From Microvelia longipes (lineage: Eukaryota; Arthropoda; Insecta; Hemiptera; Veliidae): a DNA stretch of 64,000 bases. Each line of letters opens with the position of its first letter. Position 1 is the stretch's first letter. Below the pieces are notes generated by a model that was given only the letters and a program-made list of their open reading frames with translations, was not told the DNA's origin and searched no databases. The stretch covers positions 82,170,598 to 82,234,597 of the forward strand of contig JACMZG010000008.1 in NCBI GenBank assembly GCA_018340805.1, read 5' to 3'. Positions 1-13,490 of the stretch are shown here, in pieces. The position numbers and the translations under genes were made by a program.

Positions 1-163
1 ATTTGATAACACAATACTTTTTCTACATACCTACGGTGTAAAATGAGGAAAAGTAAAAAAAAAATACTACTAGCAGGGATAGTATTATATAGGGATAGTA
101 TACTAGCGGGCGTTAAAGAAGTAAATAATTTTTACTTCTTTAAGTATATAATTTTTTAATTTT

Positions 164-490
164 ACTACAGAGCCAGTAAATCAGTCCAACCTCTAAATAT
201 ACTATACTAAATCTAATCAAAATCAAGTAAACTAATAACTTATGCCCCTGTCCACCACAATTTTCTTTTATCTGCTTATAGTACTACAGAGCCAGTAAAT
301 CAGCACTACATAGCCAGTAAATCAGTGCACCCTCTAAATAGTCTTTATACTAAATGTAATCAAAATGAAGTAAACTAATAATTTATGCCCCTGTGCACAA
401 CTATTCCCATTTGTCTGCTTATAACACTACATAGCCTGTAAATCAGTGCATCTACAAATTAGTCTTTATACCAAGTTTTAACAAAATCAC
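164..490. repeat. degenerate tandem repeat, unit about 120 bp
   Basis: The phrase ACTACAGAGCCAGTAAATCA or a close variant recurs at about 164, 283, 305 and 426. It is followed by similar text containing CTCTAAATA and TTATGCCCCTG. Spacings of roughly 119, 22 and 121 bases indicate a short imperfect tandem array. No coding content is seen in 1-1020. Confidence 0.6.
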
Positions 491-1022
491 TGGAAATCCG
501 TGTTTTAAAGTCCGTAAAATGATAAAATTTACAAAAAAAGATCTGAAGTCCTTTAAAATTATTTTAACTACACCTAAAGATTTTGAGGCTTGTACAATTA
601 TTATTTCCTGTTCGTAAGTTGCTTTTAGACATAATTTTATAGACTTATTCCGAGGCCATTGTCAGTTATATCCATTACTTTATTCAAAGTTATTTACTGC
701 CCTAAAAAGCTTATTATAGCTCTAAAATCAAAATGTTTAGCATCAAAATATTGTAACTGTACAGCTCTGAAATAATAGCTCTAGACATGCATGATTTTAT
801 GCTCTCCAAAACGGCTATGATTTTTTAAATATTTCGATGCCCCTGTAGACCACTGTAGATGCCCCTAATCATCTTAAGACTCGGCTCAAACCTTCCCATC
901 ACTGTGGATTAATTTTGTAAAAAACTTTCGTAAAAATTCGTCCAGTCGTTCTCGACTTTAGAGGGAACATCGGTAGCGACATTTGAAATTTATTTATATA
1001 GATTTTAACTCTTACTAATATC

Positions 1023-1229
<207 letters not shown>

Positions 1230-1740
1230 ATAATATTTGTAATATCTATGAAACAGTTTTATACTTTGTGTCTCTTATTAATATATTTATCTAAAAATAA
1301 GAACAGTTTAAAGAGATGGATCGAAAATTACCATAAGGTCGAGAGGTATACAAAAGTTCAAGATTTTATACTTTAAATTCAAATTTAGATTTCAAGATTT
1401 TATTTTTTATATTATGTTTAGATTTTATTTATGTGAGGAAAATACCATGATCATCAATCATGGCCATTGATTGATTGTTATTGAAATGGAATGATGATGA
1501 TCATTGTTAGCAGCCCCTGAAAAAAATCTAATAATATTGGGATGGAGTGCCATTATTTGGAAAAGGTTTTTTATTTGGCTCGTCAGAGTTAGGCACAGAC
1601 AGAAATAATTAATAACCAACTAACTTTCCAAATATACAGTCTTACGTGTTAAAACTAGCACTGAAACATTTTAAAACCTCATATCCCAGTATGGGGGGAT
1701 TTTGTCCGTTAAAATTTGTTATTCTTTGTTCCGACTCCGA

Positions 1741-2062
1741 CACTGACGCATCGACAGATGGCCAATGAGCGTCGAGCCCACTCGTTTCGACCACTCCCTT
1801 GAATTGTTTACTCGTTTCTCTCTTGCAGAGCCGCCATTACGGCTTTTTATTGCTGCCGCGTTGTTTGTTTTTTATTAATTGGTGTGATATATTGTGTTTT
1901 TAATATTTTATTTTTATTAAAATCTAATTAAAAAGTGTTAGTGAACAGTTGGAGTGTTGTGTTTTGGTTTGAAGTGTAGTTTTAGAGGTTATTTACAGCC
2001 CGGTAAGTCACACTGTGCCGGTTTCCATTTTAGTAGGTCGCCGCTAGCAAACATATCTCATC
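1741..2062 (+). promoter_or_regulatory. probable lamin promoter and 5' UTR region
   Basis: This is the immediate upstream region of the lamin start codon and is clearly richer in G and C than its surroundings. It holds GGCCAATGAG (CCAAT-like) near 1760 and GAGCCGCCATTA near 1828. The latter contains GCCGCCAT, a core like that bound by YY1/Pho-type factors close to animal start sites. A good donor-like GGTAAGT lies at about 2002, so an alternative 5' UTR intron is possible, but no matching acceptor is obvious. The transcription start cannot be fixed from sequence alone. Confidence 0.35.
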
Positions 2063-3579
2063 ATGTCGAGTAAAACGACTCGAAAAACTACTACCACGAC
2101 CACTACTAGCAGCGTGGCGAGTACCAGTGGCGCGCAGAAAGAAGAGAGAGCGAGGAGTGCTTCAAGACAGAGTACTTCGGCGTCTGCGGGCAAGAGCAGT
2201 CCACTCAGCCCTACCAGGTACAGCAGGCTTCACGAGAAGGAAGAGTTAGCCAATCTCAACGATAGGTTAGCTAATTATATCGATAAAGTGAGACATTTAG
2301 AAAATGAGAACAGTAGACTCACTAGGGAGCTACGGACGACAGAGGAGACGATATCTCGGGAAGAGACTAAGGTTAAGTCTATGTATGAGAACGAGTTGTC
2401 TGAGGTGAGGAAAGGGCTGGACGAGCTGTCTAAGGACAAAGCCAAGTTAGAGATAGACGTCAGGAGACTTCTTATCGAGAAAGAAGAATTGACGTTGGTT
2501 AATGATAAACTCAAAAAAGACCTTCAGACAGCTCAGACCGGTTTATCTCTTGCCGAGAACAGGCTTAACGATTTACAAGGTAAATACAACCAGGCTGTTC
2601 AAGACAAGAGGAAATTTGCTGATGAAAACAAACACCTCGAGAAAGAGCTCAATAAAGTTAACAATCAATTGGCTCAGAAAGAAAAAGAATTAGAGAGTGA
2701 GATCCTGAACAGAGTTGAACTTGAGAACTCTTATCAGACGCTGAGAGAAGAGATGGCATTTAAAGAGCATGTTCATCAACAACAAATGACTGAGAGCCGG
2801 ACTAAAAAACAAGTTGAAATCAGTGAGATAGACGGCAGACTGACTCAAGAATACGAGGACAGGCTGTATCAGAGTCTACAGGAGTTGAGAGATCAGTACG
2901 AGAATGACTTACAGAATAACAAGGATGAGATCAAATCACTCTATGAGGACAAGATCAAGAGTCTGTCTAGCCAAGTGGCTAGAAACAGTAGTGCTGCCAG
3001 TATGGCTATGGATGAGTTACGCCAGATCCAGTCTAGAGGAAACGCCATGAAGGACCGGATCGAGCAGTTAGAGCGAGAACTCGCTATGAAGAATCAAGAA
3101 GTCAGAGACTTAGATAAGAGGTTAGAAAGTGATAAGGCTAAATATATTAATGATATATCTAGTCTGGATCAAGAACTGACTCGGCTAAGGGAAGATATGG
3201 CGAAACAAGTTCAAGAATACCAAGATCTGATGGATATCAAGGTTGCGCTAGATATGGAGATAGCTGCTTATAGAAAGCTATTAGAAGGAGAAGAAGCCAG
3301 ACTCAATATAACTCCAGCTGTGTCCCCTAGTCGACCTGTTGGAAGAAAATCTACTTCCAGAGCCAAGCGCAAGAGAACGTTCTTTGAAGAGAGTGAAGAT
3401 GTGTCCAGGCAGGACTATTCAGTTCAATCATCTGCTTCTGGAGACATAGAAATATCAGACGTTTGTCAGGATGGAAAGTTTGTTAAGATAAGGAACAAGG
3501 GAACCAAGGAAGTAGCTCTTGGTGGATGGATTCTAACACAGAAAGCAGGACAGGCCACAGCTAGCTTCAAATTGTACAG
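2063..3579 (+). CDS. nuclear lamin, coding exon 1 (head, coiled-coil rod, start of tail)
   Basis: Encodes residues 1-506 of a lamin, the intermediate filament protein under the inner nuclear membrane. The Thr/Ser-rich head ends in SPLSPTR (residues 46-52), the conserved site next to the rod that is phosphorylated at mitosis in this family. The rod starts at EKEELANLNDRLANYI (about 58-73) and shows heptads up to the helix-termination motif LDMEIAAYRKLLEGEEARL (about 396-414). A basic nuclear localisation signal, RAKRKR, is at about 433-438. The lamin-tail immunoglobulin-like domain begins at about 461 (DIEISDV). The exon ends at 3579 inside an Arg codon (AG|GTAACA); reading through gives a stop immediately. 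Head, rod and half the tail in one 1.5-kb exon is compact for a lamin gene. The start is the first ATG of the open frame. Confidence 0.96.
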
Positions 3580-5690
3580 GTAACATTTTTACCTTAACCA
3601 ATCTATAATTACTTATACAGATATGTATTATTTCTAAATAACTGCTTTGAAGCACTCTAGTACATTATACCATTTCCATAGTCCATAAATGAGCAGCTAG
3701 TGTGTTAATTAAATAATTGTAATTAAGATGACTTTGTGCTATGTACTTGTATTCAGATCACTACAACTATAATAGTTTTCTTGTATAATTATAAATGCAA
3801 CTGATGTCACTTATCTTTTATTTATTGATTGAATACTGCAACAACACAATACAAAGTGGTACTATCATTAATGATAACCGTGATAAGATATGGCTTTGAG
3901 ATGAATGTTGCAAGAAGCAACCCAGGGGTAGTACTTACCCTCATGAGCTTATCTTAGATAATGACTATTGTAAAAAATATTTTTTGTCAAAACTGCACTC
4001 ATAAAAATGCAATTACTAATGTATCATTTAGACCCAGAACAGAACATTTTGGCTTCAGTTGTCTATCTTTATCTGATTCTAGATAATGGAAAGACTAAAG
4101 ACCAGCTGTACTGGTTTTTTTAATTACTTATTGGATTTATAATTATACATGTTTCAAGAAATTACCTTGTCCTCCTTCTGAACTCGGGAGCATTAAATTA
4201 TCAATTTCCCACAATTATCATATGTCAATCTATTGTCAACTCAAAAGAGTGTCACCTGAACTTGTTATTAACGACTTCTCTATGCACTCTGGACAATTAA
4301 TTTTGACCTGGATGGTAGCAATCTACACTATCCATAATGAAGCTGCTTTGCAGCAAGATGGCTGTTAGAATGCTAAAACTTGAGCAAAGTAGCAGTGAAA
4401 TTGAGTATATCGTAGATATGCTCCACGATTTCCCTGTACAAGGTTATGTTTTTCACACTGTTTTGTTTTACAAATTTAAGTTTTTCAATATCCTCTCGAG
4501 CAAAGACAATACAAATTAAACTTATCAAACAGTTTAGACATAAAAGTAAAAAGGGGTTTTTAACCCCTTCAGTTCTAAAAAGAGGTAAACGAGATTCTTG
4601 CATTGCTATCAAGGTGCAGCGGAAACTTAATTTTGGAAAGCATTGAATGTGTTTGGGTCTCAAGTTTTTTGCCAAAATTAATCAGAGCCCATAGATCTCC
4701 CACAATCCATACGCCCAAAACTACTTGACAAAGTATAGATATATTGTATACTTGGCTATCTGTAGTGTAAAATCAATTTATATGATTAAGTATAATCAGT
4801 TTACTGTATAGCAATTGTCAGTTTTATACTATGTACTATTTTCTCGCAATTTTACTTTTATCTTATCCATTTTCCTGTAAGTATTATTTTTCCAATTACA
4901 ACAATTATCATTATATTTGTTTATAAGTAAAAATTTTTCTTTGGAAAAATAACGACTTGTATTATTTAACAAAAAAATTCCATGTTTCCGAAGTGTAATT
5001 TCTTCTTATTTCAACAATACAGTTCTTAGCAACGGTTTAACTCATCATAATAAATAATAATGTTCAGTTTACCTCAATTGTATTAAAACTAATAAGTACC
5101 TAATGTTAGTAATATTACCTCATGTCCTGTACATCCCGACATATGTAAAAACCCGAAGGATTTTTTAGGCTCCTTGGAATATAAACAAGAAAATATCCCT
5201 CCCTCCTTATTTAAAGAGAGGGGATGACTCAGTTAAGATTTTGTTTTCCATATTTATTTTCTGTCTTGGTAGTTCAGCTCTTTGCCTTTCTTTGTAAGAT
5301 GCAGCTATTTTGTGATATTTTTTTGAAATTATTTGCAACTATAAGTATCTAACTTTTCATAAGTATCTAAACATCCACATATTAAATTTAAACAGGCTTT
5401 TATTTATTCAAAACATATAAATTAAAAATATTCTTACATTTCAGTAAAATTTTCAAAGATGTAAAATTATGTATTTTTTCATTTTGGCTTCTTTTTATTG
5501 TTTATCTATAATTTCTTTTTTAACATTTTTACAAATGTTTCACTGTAAAATTCAAAGAGATGTGGGTCTTGTAATAGCAAACTTTGTTATGAATTATAAT
5601 TTCCCTTTACTGACTATTTTGCTGCTGCCAAGTGTCTTATTCAATAACTGTTCTTAAGCTATGTATGCCAACTCTTTTTTTTTTTACTAG
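3580..5690 (+). other. lamin intron
   Basis: A 2111-base GT-AG intron: donor CAG|GTAACA, acceptor TTTTTTTTTTACTAG|GTC after a strong pyrimidine tract. It splits the lamin-tail domain in phase 2. Short open frames inside are AT-rich and show no family resemblance. No mobile element was recognised within it. Confidence 0.9.
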
Positions 5691-5997
5691 GTCACTGAAG
5701 GCAGCTCCTGATCAAGAAATCACCGTATGGTCATCTGACGCTGAGCATAGTCACGAACCTCCAGATCATTTGGTCATGAAAGGACAGAAGTGGGCCTCTG
5801 CTGACCACACTACCACTTCCTTATTCAATTCTAACGGAGAAGAAGTTGCAGCGTCGGAGCGTTCGAGGCAATATCACGCTACCTCAACCTCTCGACAGAG
5901 AGATACCGGTGGCTCGGGAGGCTTCTTATCCAAACGCTCTACACCTTCCGACTATCATGGGGAACAACAAGGTGATGAAAAATGTTCCATTATGTAG
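5691..5997 (+). CDS. nuclear lamin, coding exon 2 (end of tail domain, CaaX box)
   Basis: Supplies residues 507-607. It completes the immunoglobulin-like tail with EITVWSSD and HEPPDHLVMKGQKW, both hallmarks of lamin tails, followed by a Ser/Thr-rich linker. The last four residues, CSIM, form a CaaX box, expected to be farnesylated, cleaved and methylated so that the protein is held at the inner nuclear membrane. That makes it a B-type (Dm0-like) lamin rather than an A/C type. The frame joins exon 1 exactly across the split Arg codon, and the stop is TAG at 5995-5997. The intact intron argues against a processed retrocopy. Confidence 0.95.
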
Positions 5998-6660
5998 TCT
6001 ACTTTAAATATCTATTATTTTAATTAAATTTATCACTATAATTTAAAAAGAGAATATAATTAGGTTTTTTTAAGTTTAGAGCTTTACTATAAGAGATGTT
6101 TAGAAAAACAATGTTTTTAAACTTTCACAGTTGTTGATCTATAGCATTTTTTTTATAAATTATAATTTAAACAATTATGAGGTATTTAAGATTTTTTATA
6201 TATTAACATAAGTGATCAAGATCACTGAAAATTATATAATTATTATTTTTATTACTATATTAATTAATACTTATCAAGTCAAGCAAAGCTATGCATTACT
6301 CTTCATTTATACTATTGTCAAAATTGTATCCATACTACTGACATAATTTTTGTTATTTATGTAGCTTTTTTTAAAAAAAGAAATCTATTTTTTTTTAAAA
6401 GTTCTTACAACTTTAAGGAATTAGTCGTATAAGTTAGTTGTTTATTGATTCTTGATTTCTTAGTAAGTTATTGGTTGACATGAGCTGTTATTCTTTTTTT
6501 AAATTATAATGTCAAGTATTTTGTGTTAAGATCCATTTCCAAGAAGTGGGTCCTTGTAGTAAGGTTATTTCTGTCTATGACTCGCTGTATAAATATTTAA
6601 TTTCTTAACCCGATTTTTTTAAGAGCTATTGTTTATCAATAAATTGAAGCCTTATTTAAA
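5998..6660 (+). other. probable lamin 3' UTR
   Basis: AT-rich non-coding sequence follows the lamin stop. A canonical AATAAA at 6638-6643 is a plausible cleavage signal. Other weaker signals exist, so the true 3' end is uncertain. Confidence 0.45.
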
Positions 6661-9600
6661 GCGAAATGAGGAAAAGGTTAAAAATATATTGGTTTTAATT
6701 TTTTTAAACAGACAAAAGATAAGCATTATTTTAATTATTCCAGAATGTCAAATTTACTCAATTAATTAACTTAAAAATAAGTAGGTGGGCTTAGTAGTTC
6801 TATTCAAGGAAAATATGACAGAAGATGCCCTTGAATAATACATAACTGCATAAGGTCGCAATACTTGTTTCCTATTGGTTTAATTTTTATGCTTATGTCA
6901 TGTTAAAACACTAGCCAATCGTATTTTTCAGTCTACCATTCAAGGTAGTTTATAATGATAAGAGAGACTAATTTCTAGAACTCATTCTGTGTCATGAGTA
7001 GATATTTTATTTTTATTACTCTTACAAAGTATGATGCAATAACAGTGACATCATAGTATATTTATACCTGAAATTTATTGATTTTTTTCAACTTTAGATT
7101 TACATTTTTATTAAATTATTATGCTAAACACCTTTGTTTATGAATTTCAAGTTGTCACATTTGTTTAAAGATAGTGAAAGGTTTTGTCTCACATCTAAAG
7201 GTTTTAATCCTAATGCTTTGCTATAGCTAACCTTATGTGTTAATTGTTCCGATACAGCCTTGAGTTGTAGTCTTTGTGATATAAATTAAATAATTACAAT
7301 ATGTATTAAATACAGAATGATGTTCATTTGGGGATAAATTAATGCAATTACTATTAGTTCCAGTTGAGGAAAATGCTTTTACCTAAAAGTAACCTTAAGA
7401 CAAATCTAAGGTGAATGTCCCCTTCCGTTGCAGCTTTGTTGAAGTCAATCGTTAATTAGTTCAATGAATAATCAAGTATTAAATAAATTACAACTCACTA
7501 CTATTGCTTTTAGTAGGAATAATTTTCTTGTATTTTTGCATTATACTTTTGTTACGTAAGTCGCTGTTAGTTCTTATCACATGGATAAGGTGCATTAATA
7601 TGCAAGTTTTCACACACATGCTTACTCATGTATAAAATTACCAACATTACTAACACATAGGAACATTTTGTTCAATTAAACATTCATTAACTTGAAAAAA
7701 TAAATAAAGAACTATGATATATGTTTATCAATAGCTCTCAATAAAATTTACTTAAACACATAACACATATTTTAAAATAATAAATAATAGATTTTAATTA
7801 TGGTTTGATTAAAAATAAATCATTATCCAATATCCTTATTCAATAAAAATTAATATTGTGGAAATACTTATAATTTTTCATGGAGTTGTTTGTGGCATGG
7901 ATAGGGTTAAAGGAAGTGACATTCTTATGTTTTATTATTTCCTCATTAATTCTACTTAAGAAAGAAGTTTTTGTTCCCACCGTTTAACATGAAAATCTTC
8001 TCTATTCTTTATGACTATCATTTATTACCATTAATTTTATTTATTATCTCTATGACTGATAAAATAAATATTTCTCATGTAATAAATTTTTGTATTTATT
8101 ATTACTATAATTTTTATTCAATTTTTAAATCATAACATAGATAAAAACAGTTAAGTGGGTGTTTTATTGCTTCCCCGTATTCCTGCATTTTGTCATAGTT
8201 AACAATTTTCACCCAAACAAACTTATGGCTAATTTTATTTGCATACGTTTTAAAATTATTTCTCATTGTGTAATGTCAATGACAATTAAATTCGCTGCTA
8301 TAATGAACCATGCATGATTTATATTTTATAACTTAAGGTTTTTACGTCCTATTCTGTAGCCTGTAATTTGATTAAATTAACTTTGAACACCTTTTATAAC
8401 ACTAAAATTTGCTAAAATATTTTATTCTTTATCATATTTATACCTATTTTCTTATTGATTTTAAATAATTTAATTTAATTGAGCCAAAAGTTAATTGGTA
8501 TGTAAACATAATATTTAATTAGATAAAAGTTTGTTTAAAATACACTGCTTCTTTCCCTCTTTTTATTGTACATAGAGGAGTAATAAAAGCAACCAATCAT
8601 TTTTATTTACTCATTAATTAAAATTTAATTTCATCTTTATTGGTTCGTTAGTTTGATTTTTTTTTATTATAAATAATTGTAGTTTTAGGATTTTTACTTA
8701 TCATTGGTTTAAATGTTATTCTTTGGGCTTTTTTAAAAATTAATATGGACTGAGAGTTATCTATTATTAAAGTACTAACCAAAGTTTAGAATTGGATTAA
8801 AATTAATTATTTATATACTTAATTATTTAAAGTCTAGTGCATGAAACACTAAATTAATTAACTTATTAATTAATTTAACTAAAATAATGACTGAAATCAA
8901 TCATGTCTAATCATTAGTATTAATTATTTTGGTGACTGGGTTGTTATGTATATTTTGAAAGTTGTTTTATGAGTAGGGGTCACAGTTTTTGGTTTAAGAA
9001 GATGTAGTCATTTCTATTTATACCCACCCACAGAGAGGTTTCCTGGTCACTTTTTCAAGAATACCCCCACCCTTTGCTTCTACACTTAAGATTTTTTTGA
9101 AACTATGCATGGTGTTACCTACACTGGTTGCTAGACCCACGTGGTCTGGTCACTGCATAAATCCCACGTGGTTTCTTCTTTAAAAAAATCTATTTTTATA
9201 ATAACACACCTACTATATTTTTTAAAAAATTATCTTTTATGTTGGATCAACAACTATGAGATTTAAAAAAAAATTGTTATTATTTTTTCTCTTTAAATAA
9301 TGTTCATTTTTGAGCATACTGTAACTGTTTTACGTTACATTTTGTATTCACTTAAAAATATTCCTATTTTTATTTTGTGCCATTGGCATTATATTTAGAA
9401 TATATTTTCTATCATAATTTAAGAAATTTTCCTTAAAAAAACTATCGATTTATTTCACGTATTGCAATTGTTCAACATTGCATTTTTTATTCACCTTAAA
9501 AATATTCCTATTTGTTTTATTTTGTGCCATTGGCATTTTATTTAGGATTTATTTTTATATAATAATGTAATAAATGTTCTTACAACTATTATACAATTTT

Positions 9601-11072
9601 TAATTTATGAAATTGTAATACTTCTTTTTATATTAAAGATTATTAAAATTAAGTGATTAGTGGTATGAAAAAAGAATAAAATGTACCTATTTTTTGTATT
9701 AGATTTAATAATATTAAATCATATATGATAATGTTAAGTCTCATAAATGTTATTGTTAACTGATTTTTGCCTTTAATGTTATTTAATTATTGTTCTTTTG
9801 GCCATTATTGTGATGGCTGTCCTAGTATATGTTAATATAAACATGTAGTATATAAATAAATATGAAAAAATGAATAAATAAAAAAACTTGATTTTGAATT
9901 TAATTATTAATAAGAATAAAATCATTTTAATTGTAAGTTTATTACTTAAGAAGTAAGGATAGGACTTAAGTTTCCTGGCTAAGTAAATAAAAAATAATAA
10001 TAAAAGAGCCCTATATAAGAAATTTGTGAAACATGCTACCTTTTTCATAAGCTACTATTTTCAAAAGTAAAGTATCCTTAAATAAATTTTATATTATAAT
10101 CCTATTTATTGGTGACTTAATCAAGTTATTTTATTTATTTATTTTTGCTTGATTACTTATACTTCTGAACACTTCATTTAAATTTAAGTTGCACCCCTTA
10201 GTTGTTGAGCTTTAAAGTCGTTTGAGTCATGTCATTTTGTGTTCATTTGGTTAATTTTGTAGAACTATTAATGTAATTTATTTTTTTGGTCATTTTAAGT
10301 TATTTTTATTTGAGACTAATTGTTTAATTTAAATGGAAAAATTTATTAAGAAAAAAATTGTAGTGTGTTAAGGTTCTATTGATTTTTATTATTTATTTAA
10401 AGAAATATATCTTCCTTATTTTTTTTGACTACTTGATTTGGTAGGTAATTTTTTTAACAAAAAAATAAATTTTTAATATAATGTGTTATTTTTTAAATTA
10501 AATCACTTTTTCCCGTCTTAATAATATTTAATCTATACCAGATAACTGAGAAGTTAAACTGCGTAACAATTTCACAAGTTACTTGAAGAATAAGAAATGA
10601 TGAAAGGTGACAAAATTAAATGTTTTAGTTATTTACATCTGTGAGGTAAAAAATTATTCCGACTGCTAACGATGTATTTATTGTTATAAACTAACTGGAA
10701 GATTTCCAACCTGAAGCCCTCATAGCAAATGGATTGAAAGTTAAGATATTAAAGGTAAATAATCTGTAATTTATTAATAAATACTATGCTGAATTATGAA
10801 GATGAACTGTTTTTTTCGGTAAGGTATTCTTTAGATTTGTGTTCATTCAATATATTAAAAATTATGACTTCAATCTATACCAATGCAATGGTTGTTTGAT
10901 GTAGGGTCACCTTAAGGTGCTTGCTACTTGCTTCTCTGGGCACTTGACAATTTTGTGTTTCCCTTCCTACTGCTTTAGAATAAGAGAGATAGTTAGGTGT
11001 CTCTAAGGCATGGCGTGTTAGGTCTCAGCCTCATAGGTTAAGTAGAACCTGGTTTGATGACAGAAATGGAAG
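6661..11072. other. AT-rich intergenic sequence
   Basis: About 4.4 kb with no recognised gene or element. Open frames here (for example on the minus strand at 9779-10048) are low-complexity Phe/Ile/Leu strings expected from AT-rich DNA. A near-duplicated phrase, ATTCCTATTT...GTGCCATTGGCATT, occurs at about 9360 and 9505, so a degenerate local duplication is present. Confidence 0.6.
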
Positions 11073-11089
11073 AAGAAGAAATACATTTA

Positions 11090-11650
11090 TTGCATAGTAA
11101 TAATAAAAAGAACTTTATTTTAAAAACTAACTTACAGAGAGCATAAAATCGTCAAAATTTAAAAAAAATCAAATTTTACAGTTTGAATTTAAAAATTCAG
11201 AGACAGAGTATAGAGGGTTATCTAGAAGATAAGTTTTTATTCTACTGCAGTAGGAAAGATATGGTAGTTTCCTAGTCTCTTCAGGCAATTTATTGAATAG
11301 TTTTACTCCTAAACAACCAAAGCCTGTTTCTGACTTGGTCAACCTATGAGTAGGTGTCATCATGTTGTGTTTGTTCCTGGTTGGATACTTGCGTTGTAAA
11401 GTTGCATACTCACTCTCATTCTGTTTCATGTGTTTTAGACTCGTAAGTACAAAAACACTGTAAAAGCTTAAAATTTTAAGTTTTTTGAAGAGGGGTTTAC
11501 AAAGGTCTTCTTTCCCAGCACCAGCAATTAATCGTATAAGCTTTTTCTGTTTTAGGAATATCTCGCTTGACTCATAAGATAAAATAATCTTGCTACTCTG
11601 ACAGCTCAGGGAAAAACACTTAATAAGGATGTTAAAGTAAAAAGACATTA
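11090..11650 (-). pseudogene. jockey-like non-LTR retrotransposon relic (reverse transcriptase C-terminus)
   Basis: A minus-strand open frame (11169-11648) resembles the last part of jockey/CR1-type reverse transcriptases: a QKKLIRLIAGAG helix, CKPLFKKLKIL, a conserved block around GVKLFNKLPEE, and a closing LDNPLYSVSEF. The same succession is seen in the relic at 63.1-63.6 kb (CKPLFDKMNIL, GIKLFNKLPEN, SLSPLYS). The polymerase core (YADD box) is missing, so this is a 5'-truncated insertion. The 3' end lies near 11073-11100. Confidence 0.8.
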
Positions 11651-12609
11651 ATAATAGTAATAATAAGTATAAATAAATAAAATATATGCAAATTGCGGTG
11701 CAGTCTTATAACTCACTAGGAAACACAACGTGTAAAGTTCAGGTTCAAAAAGGGAATAATCTGAAAAAACATGAGGGCAAGTGGGGCAGTGGTTTAGCCT
11801 GTTTATTAATTAATTATTTTTTAGCAATTTGTGAAGTAACCCTCCCTTTGCTAGCTAGTCTCAGTTAGATAAGTCCTTTCTTAACATTGGGGTTTTAAAT
11901 TCTATATATTTTACTCTGGCTTGAAAGAAAGATAGGAATCTGTAAGAAGGTTAAAGTTAGAGTTCATAATTCTATTGTAGTCTCTAGAGATAATGGCGAG
12001 ACCATTTTTCTAAGATAATCTTGATTTTATAGAGGTTATTTCATCAATATAATAAAGCTGATACAATGGCCAATAATCCACCACGCATTTAATCCAGTTT
12101 ACTCTACTTTACCCTAGATCACTCCAAATGAAAAATTTGAAAATAGTGTAGAGTTGAGTACTAGAGTTCATGTGATTAACTTAAATGTTAATCTTGTTTG
12201 AATGCATATAAAACAATAAATATGGCATATTTATTTTATTATTGTTAAACATAGCTGAAAGTATATTATTAAATATTTTCTTAAGAGGCAATGATGGGAA
12301 GAATGTAAACGAAATAATTTCATACTTATTAATAAACAGTAGTTAAGATGTCATATATGTGTTTCTAATTATAGTATCACACTGTATCTAGGTTATCTAT
12401 AATCTTAAAAATAGCTACTATTTATTTTATCTTCTTTAAACAATATGTGAAGTTTATTTTTATGTATAAAATGCTATGACAGATACTAAACACGTGAATC
12501 GTCAGCTTTTACACTGAACTATTTAATTGTTAGAAAAGTAACAACATATACCAGTAATATGGTATATATTAGTGCAATAAATGTATGCAACTTTATTTCT
12601 TTATAGTTT

Positions 12610-13490
12610 TACCACATGTTAGAACTTCTTCCTAATAATAAATATAAGAAATTGTAATATGTATCTTCTTCCTAAACAATAATATAAGTAATTGTAGTAA
12701 AGTGATGTAGAATTCATACAGTGGGTGGGGCGGGACACAGTGGTCTAACTCCCCGAAATAAGCTGCTTTTAGATGGACCTGCCCTAAGTTCACCCTTTCT
12801 CGCTAGTGGCGGGTCAGTTGACCTTGTACCCTATATATAAATAATTATTTCTTCAATTCTAAGGTTAAAATTATTTAAAAGGGTCTTTAACAATGTTAAA
12901 AATTGTATTAATTATTATAAAGGTATAATTTTCATAAAATGTTATAAAAATATAAACGCTGTGTTAATTTTAAGTAGAACTGATATCGTGATAACCATGA
13001 TTTGTAGACAAACATCAAAAATGTTTGTAAACAAACATCAAAAATGTTTGTAAACAAACATCAAACTGGGAAATTATAAATTTAATTTACGTCTTCGTTG
13101 TCTCATTCGTAACACACGTTATCCTATTTTCTAAAAAAATTGTCATATAAGCTATTAAAAAAGAAAAAAGGCAATGAATAAGATAAAAATTGTCTTGTTT
13201 ACATTTTTATAAACATAAATAGAAGTATCGATTTAAAACTGATAACAATAGTGATAAGGGGACAAGGTGAAAACTAGCGCTCGGTGCGGTAGTTGATGCA
13301 ACTAATTCCTGTTTTTCTCGGAACCACCTAAATCCAGGGAGTTAGACCACTGTGTCCCCCCGCCCCGACCCAAACTGTATGAATTTCTACATCACTTTAA
13401 ATTGTAGTATTTATCTTCTTCCTAACCATTTATATAAACAAATGTAATTTTTATCTTCTTTCTAACCTATATATTAAATTGTAATACTTA
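12610..13490. repeat. minisatellite of about 45-50 bp units, split by a MITE
   Basis: Units resembling TATCTTCTTCCTAA followed by an AT stretch and AATTGTAAT occur twice before 12698 and at least twice after 13399. The DNA element at 12698-13399 has inserted into this short array. Confidence 0.6.
12698..13399. mobile_element. non-autonomous hAT-like DNA transposon, 702 bp
   Basis: Left terminus TAAAGTGATGTAGAATTCAT; the right terminus is its reverse complement with one extra base (ATGAATTTCTACATCACTTTA). Similarity continues inward about 55 bases to the shared block ACACAGTGGTCTAACTCCC. The element is bounded by perfect 8-bp direct repeats AATTGTAG (12690-12697 and 13400-13407). An 8-bp duplication and a TAAAG terminus fit the hAT superfamily pattern (YARNG), which is an inference. 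There is no transposase frame inside. The interior holds a short tandem repeat of AAACATCAAAAATGTTTGTA at 13010-13065. Confidence 0.8.

Noticed and set aside
9779..10048. Hydrophobic minus-strand open frame
   Set aside because: Phe/Ile/Leu-rich by AT composition alone; no motif, splice context or similarity to a known family.
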